Of a stretch of DNA of 64,000 nucleotides, positions 1-11,263 are shown piece by piece. The notes beneath the pieces are model-generated. The model was not told the origin of the DNA, ran no database searches, and saw nothing but the letters and a program-made list of their open reading frames with translations. Position 1 is the stretch's first letter. The number at the start of each line of letters is the position of its first letter. Made by a program: the position numbers and the translations under genes. The DNA is from Daphnia carinata (Eukaryota; Arthropoda; Branchiopoda; Diplostraca; Daphniidae), in NCBI RefSeq assembly GCF_022539665.2, contig NC_081332.1, forward strand, positions 7,282,303 through 7,346,302, in the 5' to 3' direction.

Positions 1-2692
1 ATACCTATTGGTTTCCCTGATGCTGAGGTGGACCTGGAATATTAGGCCTATTGAAGCTTCTGTACTTGGGACAGTTATTCGATTTGTGTCAAATTTCACG
101 GCAAGAATAACAAATCGGAGGCTGTGTTTGTTCCAAATTATGCCATTGGAATTTTCGGCAATCCGGTTGTGTACGTTAACGATAACCACAGAAATCGCAA
201 GTTATTACAGTTTGAGTAGGCCTATCCCTTGAATGATAACAGCTCTCGAAAAAGAATGTGTGAAATGTGGAGGTCTATTGGGAAATCTGGCTGGTTGTTA
301 AGAATTGGTGTTCGTATTGGGATATGAGGAGGACGTCTCCAGTTTCTGTCTTGATTGCCGTTAATTGTTTGGAACAAAACATATTTCCTATATGGGGTGC
401 CCGTTAAAGGAGAATAACTTTTCTTATCCCTTTGAAGTTGTTTTACTGACTACGTGAGTTCATGAAGAACATCCCTAATTTTATCCCTTTCTAATTTTGG
501 GCTCTCTGCGTGTTCATTTTCCTGACTAATATTAGCTAAGGCATTATTAACTATTTCCTTCTGGTCAGTTAACATTTGCCTAAGTTCTTTTAATTCCGAA
601 TTTTTTGTTCCACAAGAAGCTTCCAAACGAACGGCATGAACACGCGTCCATGAAACAAGCTCGTTAAAGTCGCGAAAATCCGTATGCCGTACTTTGGCCT
701 GCAATTTTGAATTCAATCCCTCGATAAACTTTTGCGGAAGAATGATTGTGATGGATTTCTCCGCACAACCTACTGAGTACGCCGTTTTAAAAATCTCTTG
801 CAGGCTGTGCCAATAGTCGATAATTTTTTCACCCGCCTTACGTTTAGCCTTATTGAATTTTTTTTATATAGACAGCGAAGTTTTCATCCCCATGGAATTA
901 ATCGAGTAACGCCTCTCTAGTAGACGCATAATCATACGGGTGCTCTTTGACAATGTTTTGAAGTACTGGAAAGGCCTCTTCTGTTATTTTACCCGCAGTG
1001 TCTTAATAGTCTTCTCTTCCGACCACGCTGAACCTTAAACTATACTTTCAAAAGATTTGATCTAAGAGTCAAAGCGAGAAATTGAGCTTCCCGAAAAAGA
1101 AGGAAGCAATTGTAGGCGCGAAAAAATGTGTTGGTTGGTCTGGAAATCATTTAAGTCGTTGACCGTGGCGTGGAAGTCTGCTCGTGATGGGGGAAAAGAT
1201 TTGGCCATGTTTGGATCGAATATGGGAAATGTCAACGTTCCTCGCTGTGGATTCTGAGGGTATCCTGAAATGCTGTTCGTAATTGCCTGAGGCTCTCTGG
1301 CATATCTCCCGGTTGGCTGGATCGCCGGGTTCGAGGAGAGTGCTGAGTGCGTGACTGATTGGAATGTCAGTTTCTTCGGCGTGTCCATCGTTTCTTCGGA
1401 ATGCGTTCCGACAGCGGCGATACTAGCTGAGTTGGCGTGGTTTACTGCTTTTCCTAGTTCCTTGGCATAGATGACAACAACGTCTTCAATTGGTTGGTAT
1501 CCTGGATGAGTGCTTCCCTAATATCCTTTGTTATCTGCCTGCCGCCCGGCCACACCATGTCCGGAAGTTGATGAATTTGGTCCGAAACGATCTCAATTCC
1601 GGCAGTAGTAGCTCCAACTGGTGATGGACTGCAGTTTTCTTAGGTAAGAGATTAGATGTAGGGTGTCCGTGAGAAATTTCAGCTGGAACTCCCGCTAGGT
1701 GTCCTCCAGATGGGTTGAGAACTCTGATATCTCGACTGCAAGAATGCAATATTTCCCGTCCTCGCTGTTGTCGATTACGCTCTCTTTGGGGGAAAAATGG
1801 AAGAGTATTTTGTCCTTTGCTGGCGTGAATATCAGCAATTCGACGATGCTGTAAGTTCGCATATGTTATGAATATTGATATCAGCATGGTCTGTTGGTGC
1901 TCCGAAATCTACGTCGTCGTCCCGGTCGGTCCACAGGCTCTGACTTCCAGAATTTCTCCCAAGGATTTCAGGAGTGTCTTCGGTTTTTTCAAGCCCTTTG
2001 GCACTTTGGCTTGGTAGTGATTTCGCAGCCTGATTGTTTACATCAACGAGATTAGTTGTCCCCAAATTTTGGGATCGTCTGACTGGAAATCCAACTCCCT
2101 CTCATTGAGGTACTTGAGCGTTAGTACCAGGCACGGTAACTGACTCGTCGGCTCTGGGAATATTCGTGATTGGTTAGGGTCTCTTGGTATAGGTCACTGA
2201 GATTCAAGTTGAGGTGATTTTCCACATGGACTCTTCTTTTAGAAATAACTTAAAATCGTACTCGAGAGAAAGCTGGTCCTAGACGCGGTTTTTTACAGGT
2301 GATTTGACGGGAGAAAAATGAGAAGCTAATCCTGCATAAGCAGACGTCGCGTGCTGAGTGGGTGTAGTGGAAGCCTTACTACGGGACCAAATTTTCCTAA
2401 TGGTAGTCTTAACTAGGTGGAGCTGCTGCCTCATAAGCGGTGTTAGATCTGCCTGTACTCTTGGAGTAAAAATTGGAAATTCAGACTGCTTAATGGCTTC
2501 TGTTTCTTTTTCTGACGTCTTACAGCCTTGACACGTACGCGGGACGATCGTGGTAGGGGCTGACAATTTTTCGAAACTAGTTAATATAGCGACTGTTTCG
2601 TTATTGATGTGCACTACTGGCGGTACTGGAATTAACAGAGTGTTTACAAGTGTACGAGAAAGTTTATGCCCGCCTGGAATAACAATGCCCAT
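1..2692 (-). pseudogene. Decayed Gypsy-type gag (minus strand), running off the left edge
   Basis: Several short minus-strand frames (2692-2279, 2065-1832, 1887-1531, 1388-1062, 716-450) read in order as one gag-like protein interrupted by stops and frameshifts. The piece at 2692-2279 and the acidic piece at 2065-1832 (SLWTDRDDD) align by eye with the plus-strand fragment at 30229-31211 (SQWTDQEED; both also share GCKTSE), so the two belong to one family. The 1100-450 stretch has the helical, charged look of a retrotransposon gag domain (FHGDENFAVYIKK; GLNSKLQAKVRHTDFRDF). No zinc knuckle or pol was confirmed before the left edge. It would have formed capsid; it is not functional here. The flanking LTR at 2739-3451 fits as its 5' LTR. 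Confidence 0.6.
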
Positions 2693-2738
2693 CGTTGTGG
2701 TAGAGCTCTGAAATACGCTGCGTATTACTTACCCATAA

Positions 2739-3451
2739 TGTAAAGCATCTTCCCGTAGGGAAGTGACTTTACGGGTTAAGACAATAGAAATAAGGGCGAG
2801 CTCGGAGGCGTATTTCCCACAATGATGATTGTATTATTGTAATCAAGCGTAACTACAAGAGGCAATCAACATAGGAAGAATTAAAGAAAAGATAGGGAAA
2901 CTCAAGTTAGAGTGAAAAAATTGTACAACGAGTGGATAGCGGAAAGGAAACCGACACAAAAGTGAACGTGATAACCTCAGACTCACGAGGGCAACACGCA
3001 AACAGGTGGATCGAATAACTATTACAAGAGGAGAACCACACTGTCCAGGAATTAATTAAGTCCGAACAGACGCAATTAAGTCAATTTAGTCAATAAAACT
3101 TCACAGCTAAGGAGTACAGTTTACTACAAAATACTACTAACCAAACGCAAGCGCAACAAGCATACCTTCAGGCGACTAGTTCACTCAGATGCAAGTTCTT
3201 CATGGAACTCTGCATGTTAGTAAATTAGCGTGATAGAGAGATGCTTGTAGACCTCACGCGTGCAGCCAATCAGGAGATATGTCCAGTGGTGCGATGTTGG
3301 TGACGTACCGTCTACGTGAGTCAACTAGCTAGGTGTTCATCTGCGTCACCCGTGCTGCGTACATGGTGTTGCAATTGACATGTTTATACTAATCAATAAA
3401 GATACGACAGAAGGGGAATAAAATTTGAGGGCGTATATTGGCTTCGTGACA
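2739..3451 (-). repeat. Gypsy LTR (probable 5' LTR of the minus-strand element)
   Basis: 713 bp with TG...CA ends. It matches the solo LTR at 36524-37267 at both ends and in the middle: the sequence TGTAAAGCATCTTCCCGT, the GTCACCCG block and the TTGGCTTCGT block all recur there. Read on the minus strand it begins TGTCACGAAGCC, close to the TGTAACGAAGCC start of the solo copy, and it abuts the gag remnant at 2692. This orientation is why I call it a 5' LTR. No target duplication can be checked because the other end lies outside the window. Confidence 0.65.
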
Positions 3452-3494
3452 TTAGTGAGGCTTTTTGTCAGTTCTTGGAGGCTGAAGTCTGAAT

Positions 3495-4148
3495 TTAGAG
3501 GATCCGGGTCAAATTTTTTATATTAGCTTCAATTTCATTTTCTATCTCTGGGTCGGCTGAAGTATTGTTATCGTTATCATTAGCCGGGGATAACTGGTTC
3601 AGGAAGATGTTTGCCTTTTCTAGTGAGTCATCTGTCCGCACACCGTTAGATTTGTTTAGTGGTTTGTTAACATTTTCACTACGTACGTTCATCATTGCGT
3701 TTGAGAACGTCCAGAATTTTGAGGCGTTTCTTTCGTCTAGGGTTTCGATATCACGTGCCCACGATTTGTTCTTCCGGTTCCACGATTTGCTGTCCGGTTA
3801 GTTCTTTTTTTAATTGCTTCTATTTTGTTAAGGTATTTTTGGTAAGCTTGGATGAGAGTAGAGCGCCATCTTTTATAGGCTTTCCTTGCGATTTTTATTG
3901 TGGTGCTGCATTCTTTAGACCACCATGGTTTTTGTGCCTCTCGAAGGAGTGTGCTAGTTCTGGGGGCAAAGTATTTGTTGGTGGCTTTCATCAATGCGGA
4001 GTAAAAGATATTGTACATGATTCCAGGGTTTTGGGTAAGTTGGATGTTTCCATTTAATAAGTTTTTGATTTCTTCATTTCACTGCTGCCACTTTGTGTCT
4101 TCAAATTTCCATGGTTGCCTCGGAAATGTTTGTGTTATGGTGTTTATT
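3495..4148 (-). pseudogene. LINE ORF2 fragment, linker between endonuclease and RT
   Basis: The minus-strand frame 4018-3737 contains AQKPWWSKECSTTIKIARKA, typical of the region after the AP endonuclease in Jockey/I/R1-type LINEs (KPWW..EC...I..A..). The next frame, 3695-3495, contains the DDSLEKANIFLNQLSP stretch that normally precedes the RT domain. No RT motif follows before the Gypsy LTR at 3451, so the element is truncated. It is separated from its endonuclease part by the BEL solo LTR at 4149-4509. Confidence 0.6.
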
Positions 4149-4509
4149 TGACCCCTACGGTGCTGCCCTCGCGGGCAGCGCTGTAGGGGGCACGGGCCTA
4201 CACATTATTTCTGTGTGCCCATTTCGTTTGCTTTTTACCCCTCACATGGGAGGGGTAGTATTGCATTTGTAAGCCGACCCAGACACTCATTTCTCTTTTC
4301 GTTTCCTCTTTTCCTCAAACTCAGACAAGTTGTCTCGTTTTTCGTCCCCTCGGTTTTGTTCAAGCAAGCGTGCGGTTTTTGTTCCTTTCAAGCCCTGAAA
4401 TAAAGCAGTATTCCCTTTTTGTTTTATATCATCGTCATTTGCATTTCATCTCTATCACCACTCATCCCTCATTCTTCTTTGTTACGACTCTGCACGGAAG
4501 TCAGGAACA
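4149..4509 (+). repeat. BEL/Pao-type solo LTR with 5-bp target duplication
   Basis: 361 bp, TG...CA ends, flanked by perfect direct repeats TTATT (4144-4148 and 4510-4514). Its start (CTACGGTGCTGCCCTCGC) and its end (GCACGGAAGTCAGGAACA) match the LTR at 42743-43111, which leads directly into a BEL/Pao gag. It contains an AATAAA signal around 4400. A long near-perfect hairpin lies at 4152-4189. The LTR disrupts the LINE ORF2 on the opposite strand. Confidence 0.75.
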
Positions 4510-4514
4510 TTATT

Positions 4515-4976
4515 CGTAGCTCAATGATATCGGGCAGATAGTCACTTCCCCAGTAAGGTCAAAATGGATGTATTGGTTGCAATGTTGGGGGTGCACAGTG
4601 CTCGATCAATTGTTGCGCTCCAGTTATTAGTCATGCACAGCAGTGTACTGCTATCACTGCCATTTTTTCATCGTTTTTTTACTTTGATTGAAACTGCTAT
4701 TGCTTCCAGGTTTTCATGTGAAGAGACATCTAGTACTGTAGCTTGGATGTTTTTCTTGGTTAGGATGGCTACCGCCCCTCCTGGTTTTATACGATTAAAG
4801 AAAAAGGAAGGAGTTGTATGCCAAGAAGAAAATTTTGTATTCATCTCTCCAATGAGTTTCGCTAAGTAGTACAACATGTGGGTTGTAGTATCGTAGCTGG
4901 TTTTTGTATTCTTCCAGTCTTGATCTGTAGAGTTCCCTAGCGTTACAATGTATTATTTTTAGCGGTGTGGTCATGG
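4515..4976 (-). pseudogene. LINE ORF2 N-terminus: AP endonuclease fragment
   Basis: On the minus strand from about 4976 the reading MTTPLKIIHCNARELYRSRL leads, within about 40 residues, to the HVVLLSETHW motif. This is the usual start of a non-LTR retrotransposon apurinic endonuclease (N and E active-site blocks). The next frame, 4877-4668, has IKPGGAVAILTKKN and HENLEAIAV, the following conserved strands. A stop and a frameshift separate the two pieces, so it is dead. It would have nicked target DNA to start reverse transcription. Confidence 0.65.
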
Positions 4977-5050
4977 TTTTACTGTTTTCTTTGGGGGCTC
5001 AATTCTGGATTTGTTTAGGGTTTTGGTTGCGTTCTTTTCCCCAGGTTCCT

Positions 5051-6315
5051 TTATATGTCATTCGCGTGTTGTATAGTCTCATGTTGCATGGCTTTTTCTT
5101 TTTGTCGGGCTATCCTGTCGTTCCTTTCCTGGATAAACATTTCATACATCAGTGTCACGAGGTTACCAAGGCTACTGATCCCGGTTGTCATCTGGGTTAT
5201 TAATTTCAAGATTGGTTCTATTAGTTTCTTTATTGTTCTGATATCTTTCCCAACTTTTTTTAGTCTGGTCTCGACCAATCTTGGGATACTTGAGATTTCA
5301 CTCGCTCGTTGGAGTTCATCTAAATTAGCTTTGAGGAGGTCAATTTCTTGTTTGAGTGATGTATCTTCTGTGTTTAGGTGTGTCGTGCCTGTCGGTTCCT
5401 TGACTGGTTGCGCTGGATTGGAGTAGATTCTTCCAGTTTCTGTGTGTGCTGTACCGAAATGTAAGCGTATTAGATGTTCTTTTGCTTGTTTTCAAATAGA
5501 GGACATTTTGCTGTTCCTGCTGCACGATCCCTTTTCGCCCATGTTGGGCACTTTGGAGGGTTTATATAATGGCTGTTCGTGTCGTGTGCACTAGAGCAAG
5601 ATCTGCATTCTGGTTCGTTGGTGTATATTTCTTCGGGGTGGCGTAAGATCCAGTTTTTCCGACATAAGGATGGTCTTGGTATGTATCTCTTTACTGTAAA
5701 AATCTCATGGGCGAAAAATGACTTCACGTGGAAGCGTACTAGTGTTGAAGTACAGTATGCCTATGGGTAAGGTAGTTATAGTGTTGTTTGGACTTGGAGA
5801 GGAGAACCTTTTTACTTTGATCACACCTTGGCTGGACAATAAATCTAATAGTTCTTCTTCAGTGTTGTTTGTTGGTACATTGTACATCACACCTCTCACT
5901 TCTTGTTCAGATTTACAGAGCGAGCACGGGACTTCATATCTGTTCACTTGTATCAGTTGGAGTAATAGGTTTTTCTGTTTCTTCGTAGTCGGGTAGATGT
6001 ATAGTTCCCCACGTTGTGCCCACCGTCGTTCAATGTTTCACTTGGCCTATTGTCTCGATTAGTCCCAATATGAAGCTCTTCTTCTCCGTGAAATTCATTG
6101 TTCATAACGCATATGGGTCTTCAGCTAGTTTTTATGATTATTGGGACTCCACTTGTTGGGTTGTTTGAAGCGTATGGGAGTCTGAGATTTATTCTTACGT
6201 CGTGGTTAAGTGTACTTTTCTGCTTTAGGTGTGCAGTTGGAGCGGTTATATCCTCGATTAACTTGGATTCAGAGGTAAGGTTGGGCGTCTCTTTGTATTC
6301 CTCGTTATCCTCCAT
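5051..6315 (-). pseudogene. LINE ORF1 (nucleic-acid-binding gag-like protein), decayed
   Basis: Minus-strand frames 6315-6121, 5947-5705, 5727-5470 and 5278-5051 read in order. The 5727-5470 piece has the YIPRPSLC start and CRSCSSAHDTNSHYINPPKC, a cysteine/histidine series like the zinc knuckles of Jockey/I-type LINE ORF1 proteins; several expected cysteines are missing (CRKNWILRH). The last piece is a predicted coiled coil. ORF1 normally coats the LINE RNA. Stops and frame changes show it is inactive. It lies directly upstream of the endonuclease start at 4976, as expected. Confidence 0.6.
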
Positions 6316-6320
6316 TCTAC

Positions 6321-6620
6321 TTCAGTAGTAGGGTGGAGGGTGGACACATCTCTAGGTAAATATTTTTTTCGTTGGTTGGCAGTTGTCGTAATGACCTCTG
6401 TACACTATCGCTTCTAGGGGAAGACTCCCGCAGCGTTTTTAACTAAACATTAGTTTAGCTATGGCTGACGAATACAATGTTTACACTGTTATGAGAGTTG
6501 CCAAATAGATAAATTGGCACAAGTTATTTTAAGAAGCAAAATGAAACAAAAGTTTAAATATTGTTAAAATTTTAACGTCGTAAATGCCGAATTTTAACGC
6601 ATACTTTACTTACATAACAT
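6321..6620. other. AT-rich spacer, nothing recognised
   Basis: About 300 bases between the LINE remnant and the transposase remnant. I see no reading frame, hairpin or repeat end that I can support. Confidence 0.4.
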
Positions 6621-8400
6621 TTGTATACGCAACACATGCTTATTGTGATATAAGAAACATGTTTTCGAAATAAATATGTATTCCAGTTCAGAGTCTTCCA
6701 CATCTCAGTGGATGTTTGTAGATAATAGGTTTAAGTAACAGAATTTTAAACTTTCCAATAACCATTGTGAATTACGATTTTGTCTGATCTAGACCTTTAC
6801 CTTCTATGGCTTATTCCGCCTTTGTTCTGCTGAAGAATTGGTTGCCATCGGAACTATTTTGCTTTTAAATTTGGTGCCATTACTAAAAATCTTTTCGTTC
6901 ATTTGCTGCCGTCCCGAACAATCTTGCTGTTTTCGTTGCCTGCAATTTCAGCGTAGACATACTTCTGGATCCCCATAAGGTAATAGAAATGTTTTTATTT
7001 AGTGCAGGACTAGCTGGACATAAGAGATCGGGCTTGATACGGCGGCACCGTTTCAAGGGACCGACAGTATTAGTTAAGAATAAGGGAATTATTGCTACAC
7101 CTAGTGCGTATTATCAATGAGCATAGGTACCGGGATTACTTGACGATGCATTGGTAGTTAGTGAAAAGCAGCCACTATAAACGTTTAAAGATAAGTTGTT
7201 CTCGTGGGGTATTGATTGTGGGGTTCCCCATGTTCATGTAAACAAGCTTTTGCCAGTTTTTAAAACACACGATTGGCATTATGACCTCCCTTCTGATGCT
7301 CGTACATTATTTAAAACACCCCGGAAAGTTGGTGTAATTCCTATACAGCCTGGTGAATATTTTCATTTTGATTTACAAAACGGTCTCAAGGGTTGGATTA
7401 AAAATAGTTGTCTTCTGTCAATTCACACTGCCATTGGAGTTGAAATAATTAATCAACGTTGATGGCTTGCCCATCTTTAGTAGCAGCATTTCAAACAGTT
7501 ATCGTTAATTAGAGGTATGATTCGGGGTATTCTGGTCTTGAAAAACTACCATTCGTCATTGGAATATATTATGGTCTTAAGAAGCCCATCGATGGCCCCA
7601 ATTCATTTTTGCGATTTTTTTAAATTGCATGACTACTTGTTTAACGGCGTGTAAGCCAAATGAAGTTAAAAGGCTAGTCCGTCCTGGGAAGTGCGTCTTT
7701 TTCCCATGTTTAACAGCTCCGCTGAAACAACGATTCTTTTAGGCAAAGAGACGATCCACATCATCACAATTCTTATTCAATTGTCGAGGAGTTGGTGTCA
7801 GTCGAAACGGCGTTCGATTTTCCCGTCGATGCTATGGATTTGGTCCATGAAGGAAGCTGCTAAAAAGTTAATAACGACTTTAATTGAGGATAGCGACTAT
7901 AAAATCAGTCCTTTTACTATTCACAAGCTTAATGAACAAATGTCAGTTGTTTCAAAATTTACTACCTGTGATTTTGCCGAAGAGCTAAAAAGTTTACTTC
8001 GCAGATGAAGGCTACAGAATGGGCTCATGGAATCGGCTACACAGCTCCTGTTGTGTTTAAATATAGATTACCAGTGGAACGTTACGCTAATTTGTTATGG
8101 CTGAATGTTACCATTAAGATTCTAACATCTCGAAGATTTTTTTACATTTACAACGGGTATGCGAAAGACCTGCTGAATGTTTTTGTCCAGAATTCGAGTC
8201 TTTTATATGGCAATGCTTTTGTCACATTTAATATCCGCAATCTTATTCATTAAGCAGACGATGTAATGTATTTTGGCCCTGTATATTCCTTTTCTGCTTA
8301 CGCTTTTGAAAACTTTCTCGGTATTATTAAGCGCTTATTACGTAATTGTGAGAAACCGCTAGAATAAATAGCAAAACGATGTTTGAAATTCAAACGAATT
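6620..8400 (+). pseudogene. TNP2-like (CMC/EnSpm-type) transposase remnant
   Basis: Three plus-strand pieces are recognisable. 7196-7462 carries LPSDARTLFKTPRKVGV and PGEYFHFDLQNGL; 7900-8008 is a short charged piece; 8005-8370 carries a GPVYSFSAYAFENFLGIIK block close to its end. The same blocks occur in the transposases at 35919-38315 (GHLDNFSSFPFENNM, PGHYFHFGLALGI) and 55402-56989 (GPLHSFSAFSFESYLGKIK). Stops break the frame, so it is inactive. Terminal repeats were not found; its right end abuts a BEL LTR at 8458. The superfamily label is inference from the DUF4218/TNP2-like C-terminal block. Confidence 0.55.
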
Positions 8401-8457
8401 TTTACACATTAAATTCTGCTGAAAAAACTGGTGCCGCACTGAAACTCACGCATAAAG

Positions 8458-8642
8458 TGTTACTAACTCCCCGTGCTGGAACTCCCCGTGGGAGTGAAGA
8501 GAGAGAGAGAATAGAGAAACAATCAATATGATGTGTGGCTCCGCCACTCCATCTAGCGCTCGTAGTAGAAATACGCACCAGCCAGCCTAGATGGCGTTGA
8601 CGAGCTAGCGTCTCTTTTCACCCACGCTTCGCCCCACGCTAT
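8458..8642 (-). repeat. 3' part of a minus-strand BEL LTR, split by the Gypsy insertion
   Basis: Read on the minus strand it ends GCACGGGGAGTTAGTAACA, matching the 3' ends of the BEL LTRs at 4149-4509 (GCACGGAAGTCAGGAACA) and 42743-43111 (GCACGAGGAGTTTAAAACA). The other part of this LTR continues at 23916 to about 24300, after the Gypsy element. It includes a short GA microsatellite near 8498-8511. Confidence 0.6.
8639..8642. repeat. Target-site duplication CTAT, left copy
   Basis: CTAT immediately before the 5' LTR is repeated at 23916-23919 immediately after the 3' LTR. Four-base duplications are usual for Gypsy elements. Confidence 0.85.
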
Positions 8643-8843
8643 TGTAACGAGCCCACAGGCTATCCGAAGACGGCCACACCCTCAACATCCCTCAAGCGTT
8701 TCACAAGTGAAAGTGAACGTGTCCCCTCCCATTTTACCTTCATTTTGTATGTGTGTTAGTAGTATAAATACTGCATTTTTGTAACATGTAATTCGGACTT
8801 GTTACGACAATCCACTGCAATACACAAGGTTTGAAACTTTACA
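8643..8843 (+). repeat. 5' LTR, 201 bp
   Basis: Starts TGTAACGAGCCC and ends ACTTTACA. By eye it is base-for-base identical to 23715-23915. A TATAAATA box lies at 8763-8770. A diverged homologue is at 47003-47206. Confidence 0.95.
8763..8770 (+). promoter_or_regulatory. TATA box in the 5' LTR
   Basis: TATAAATA, 120 bases into the LTR. It is conserved at the same offset in the 3' LTR (23835-23842), and a TATAAATA is kept in the older copy near 47124. It should set the start of the genomic RNA a short way downstream, leaving a short R-U5 region. Confidence 0.7.
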
Positions 8844-8845
8844 AT

Positions 8846-8862
8846 TGGAGGTCCCAACGAGA
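8846..8862 (+). other. Primer binding site, tRNA-Gln type
   Basis: TGGAGGTCCCAACGAGA begins two bases after the LTR. It is the complement of a tRNA 3' end whose acceptor stem pairs with GGTCCCA, the 5' end of animal tRNA-Gln, with one mismatch from the sequence I remember. It is conserved at 47209-47225 in the older copy. It primes minus-strand DNA synthesis. Confidence 0.7.
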
Positions 8863-8978
8863 CTCACACTTGTTGTCCAGTAAAAAGTTTCTACCCGTAC
8901 CTTATTTCAGTGATTGTGCTCTACACTTCCCCGACGAGTCTCCAACAACTCTACCAGACCAAGGGAACACCATCAAAG

Positions 8979-8984
8979 GTAAGC
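8979..8984 (+). promoter_or_regulatory. Candidate splice donor in the leader
   Basis: CAAAG|GTAAGC, an excellent eukaryotic donor match, ends three bases before the gag ATG at 8987. The same sequence is conserved in the older copy at 47338-47348. A donor placed between the primer site and gag is how retroviruses make spliced env RNA; the matching acceptor is at 17466. Confidence 0.6.
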
Positions 8985-8986
8985 GA

Positions 8987-11162
8987 ATGCCGCTTGATCA
9001 TATTGTATCAGAGACTACTCGTAAGGAGAATACTTTGTATCCGAACATTGCTGACGAACTATCTCCACCGTTGTACCCCGTATTTCCCGAGCCAGACACA
9101 ACCAACCAAAATCCCAATTACTCTCGAGAAAAATTTTTAGACCACTGGAAAACTCTTGTGGACTTAGAATTTGAACAAGAAGTAGAACAAAACAAAACCT
9201 ATCAGACTACCACGACAAAAGCAAAAATCCAACAAATAGAAAAAGCAAGAAGTTATTAAAGAGACCCACAACGCATTACAATTATATTCATATACGTTGT
9301 TAGAACCATCGTTGCAAGTACCAAGTGGTATAACAGCAGAAACTATTACAAACACCACAAAGACAGTCAAAAATTACGTAGAATCCCTGGGTGGCAACAC
9401 CGAAAACCTTGACAGTTTATTACAGCAAATTAGCATTGTACATGGTAAAGAGAAAGAATTCTTATTAGGTACCAGCCGTATTTTACAAAAAGAAGTAGTA
9501 CTTGCGCAGATTACAGAGAAAAAATGTTCGTCTGAACTCAATTTTGAGTTACAGAGCTTAAGAAAGCAGCTAGAGAGCAACAAGAAAAAGGCAAAGAGTT
9601 CCAAATACACCTTAAGTAGCTCCCTTGAACAACTCCAAGAAAGTAACGAAACACTAAAAAACTCCCTTGAAAAAACTGCCAATCGAATAAGCGAATTAGA
9701 AACAAGTCTTGAAAGTGCCACAGCAACAGAAAACCAACTACAAAACCTGTTACGAAAAAAAGAAGCCAATATCATAGCAGTTGAGAGAGAAGGGCAAGAA
9801 ATAATTAGCAAACTTGAAAGTGAAAGAAAACAACTGGTTACGAAGTTAGAAACCGCCGAGCAACAGATAAAAGCAGCTTTAGAAACAAACAAACAACTTC
9901 AGACAGAAACAAAAGAAACAAAAGAGATCCTTGAAAAAACCTTAACAGAAAAAATCGCCTTACGAAGAAGTCTGATAGATATTACTACAAAGAATAAAAA
10001 TCTTGAAACAGAATTACAAAAAATCAACGCACAGACAATAGACCAAGAAGAAAAGATTAAGTATCTGGAGAACAGGATAAGAGAATATAGAAAGCAACAG
10101 GTAACATTCGCTGAAACCGAAGACTTAGACAACTCCAACGAACCAGGAGAGATAACGAAATTAGTAAGTGAGATAAACGACCTAACCTCAATAACAGAAG
10201 GAGACAAATCCCTTCACTTCGAGTTAGAATCTGAACAAGTTGAAAAACTACAGCAACTCAACAACGACCTACAGAACCAAATCGAGATCCAAAACAACAA
10301 CCTTCTTCAACTAGAGCGAAAGTACCAAACTCTCAAAAACAAAATCGAAATGGGACTTTCACACAAAGAAGCTTCAAGAATTGACCGCGACACAACAGAT
10401 ACCGATAGCCTTGATACATCCACAACCCAACCAATTGTAAAAGCATTAGGAGAATTATTTTCCAGAGAAGACAAAAAGTCAATTCCAATCTTCAAAGGGA
10501 AAAGTACTGATAAACTAATAACAGAATGGCTGAAGGACGCCGAACATGTCGCACGCAACAACGACTGGGACGACAACCAAAAAATACGATTCTTCTCTGA
10601 CAGACTAAAAGGCGATGCCTTAGAATGGCATGGAAACTACGTGGAAGAGCAAGGTGACGAATTAAGTTATGACGAATGGAAAACTGCCATTATTGCAAGA
10701 TTCCAGGATGCATACGACTTAGCAGCACAAAGAAAAAAGTTATCCACGCTAAAACAAAAACCTGAAGAGAAATGCAAAGCCTTTATTTCAAGAATCAACA
10801 GTCTCTACGAGTCCATTGAAGGCAAAGAAGAAAAATCTGACCAAAACCAGACCATAGTTGAAGGTCGACTCATAAACACAGTCAAAAGAATGAGAGATTA
10901 TACCAAAATCAAAATTCTGATGCAAGGCATTTTACCAAAATTCAGAGCAGAGCTCTATTTTCGAATGCCCGAAGACCCTGAAGATTTTGATCAGCTTTGT
11001 AAACAATTAATCATATCCGAAGGTATCCTATATAGCAAGGAAACTGCAGAAGATAAGGAAATAAATGCGGTGATAGCAGGGATAACGCACCACGAGAAAC
11101 AACAAGACAACGAACTTTCACAACAAAAGACAGAAATTGAATTCTTAAAACAAAAAATTCAG
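8987..11162 (+). CDS. gag: gag, first part (coiled coil plus retrotransposon gag domain)
   Basis: The first ATG after the primer site (8987) opens a frame that stops at 9259. The homologous protein then continues in another frame through the sequence around 9240 and 9297 to the N gap. In the older copy this junction reads through in one frame up to a stop, so a one-base indel near 9240 in this copy is likely. From 9297 to about 10330 the protein is a long charged coiled coil (K/E/Q-rich heptads). From about 10430 it has a retrotransposon gag domain (ALEWHGNYVEEQGDELSYDE; KCKAFISRINSLYESIEG). It assembles the virus-like particle. The end is lost in the gap at 11163-11263 and resumes at 13085. 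Confidence 0.8.
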
Positions 11163-11263
11163 GNNNNNNNNNNNNNNNNNNNNNNNNNNNNNNNNNNNNN
11201 NNNNNNNNNNNNNNNNNNNNNNNNNNNNNNNNNNNNNNNNNNNNNNNNNNNNNNNNNNNNNNN
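11163..11263. other. Assembly gap (101 N)
   Basis: A run of N inside gag. The sequence after it restarts at a point equivalent to 8973, so it is a scaffold join rather than a biological break. Confidence 0.95.

Noticed and set aside
4152-4189. GC-rich hairpin as a bacterial-type terminator
   Set aside because: The setting is eukaryotic and the hairpin is the start of a BEL LTR.
8831-8986. Upstream extension of the first gag frame from a TTG in the LTR
   Set aside because: It would run through the LTR end and primer site; the first ATG after these is 8987.
9374-9892. 172-aa minus-strand ORF opposite gag
   Set aside because: Antisense of the Lys/Glu/Gln coiled coil; Ser/Phe/Leu-rich with no motif.
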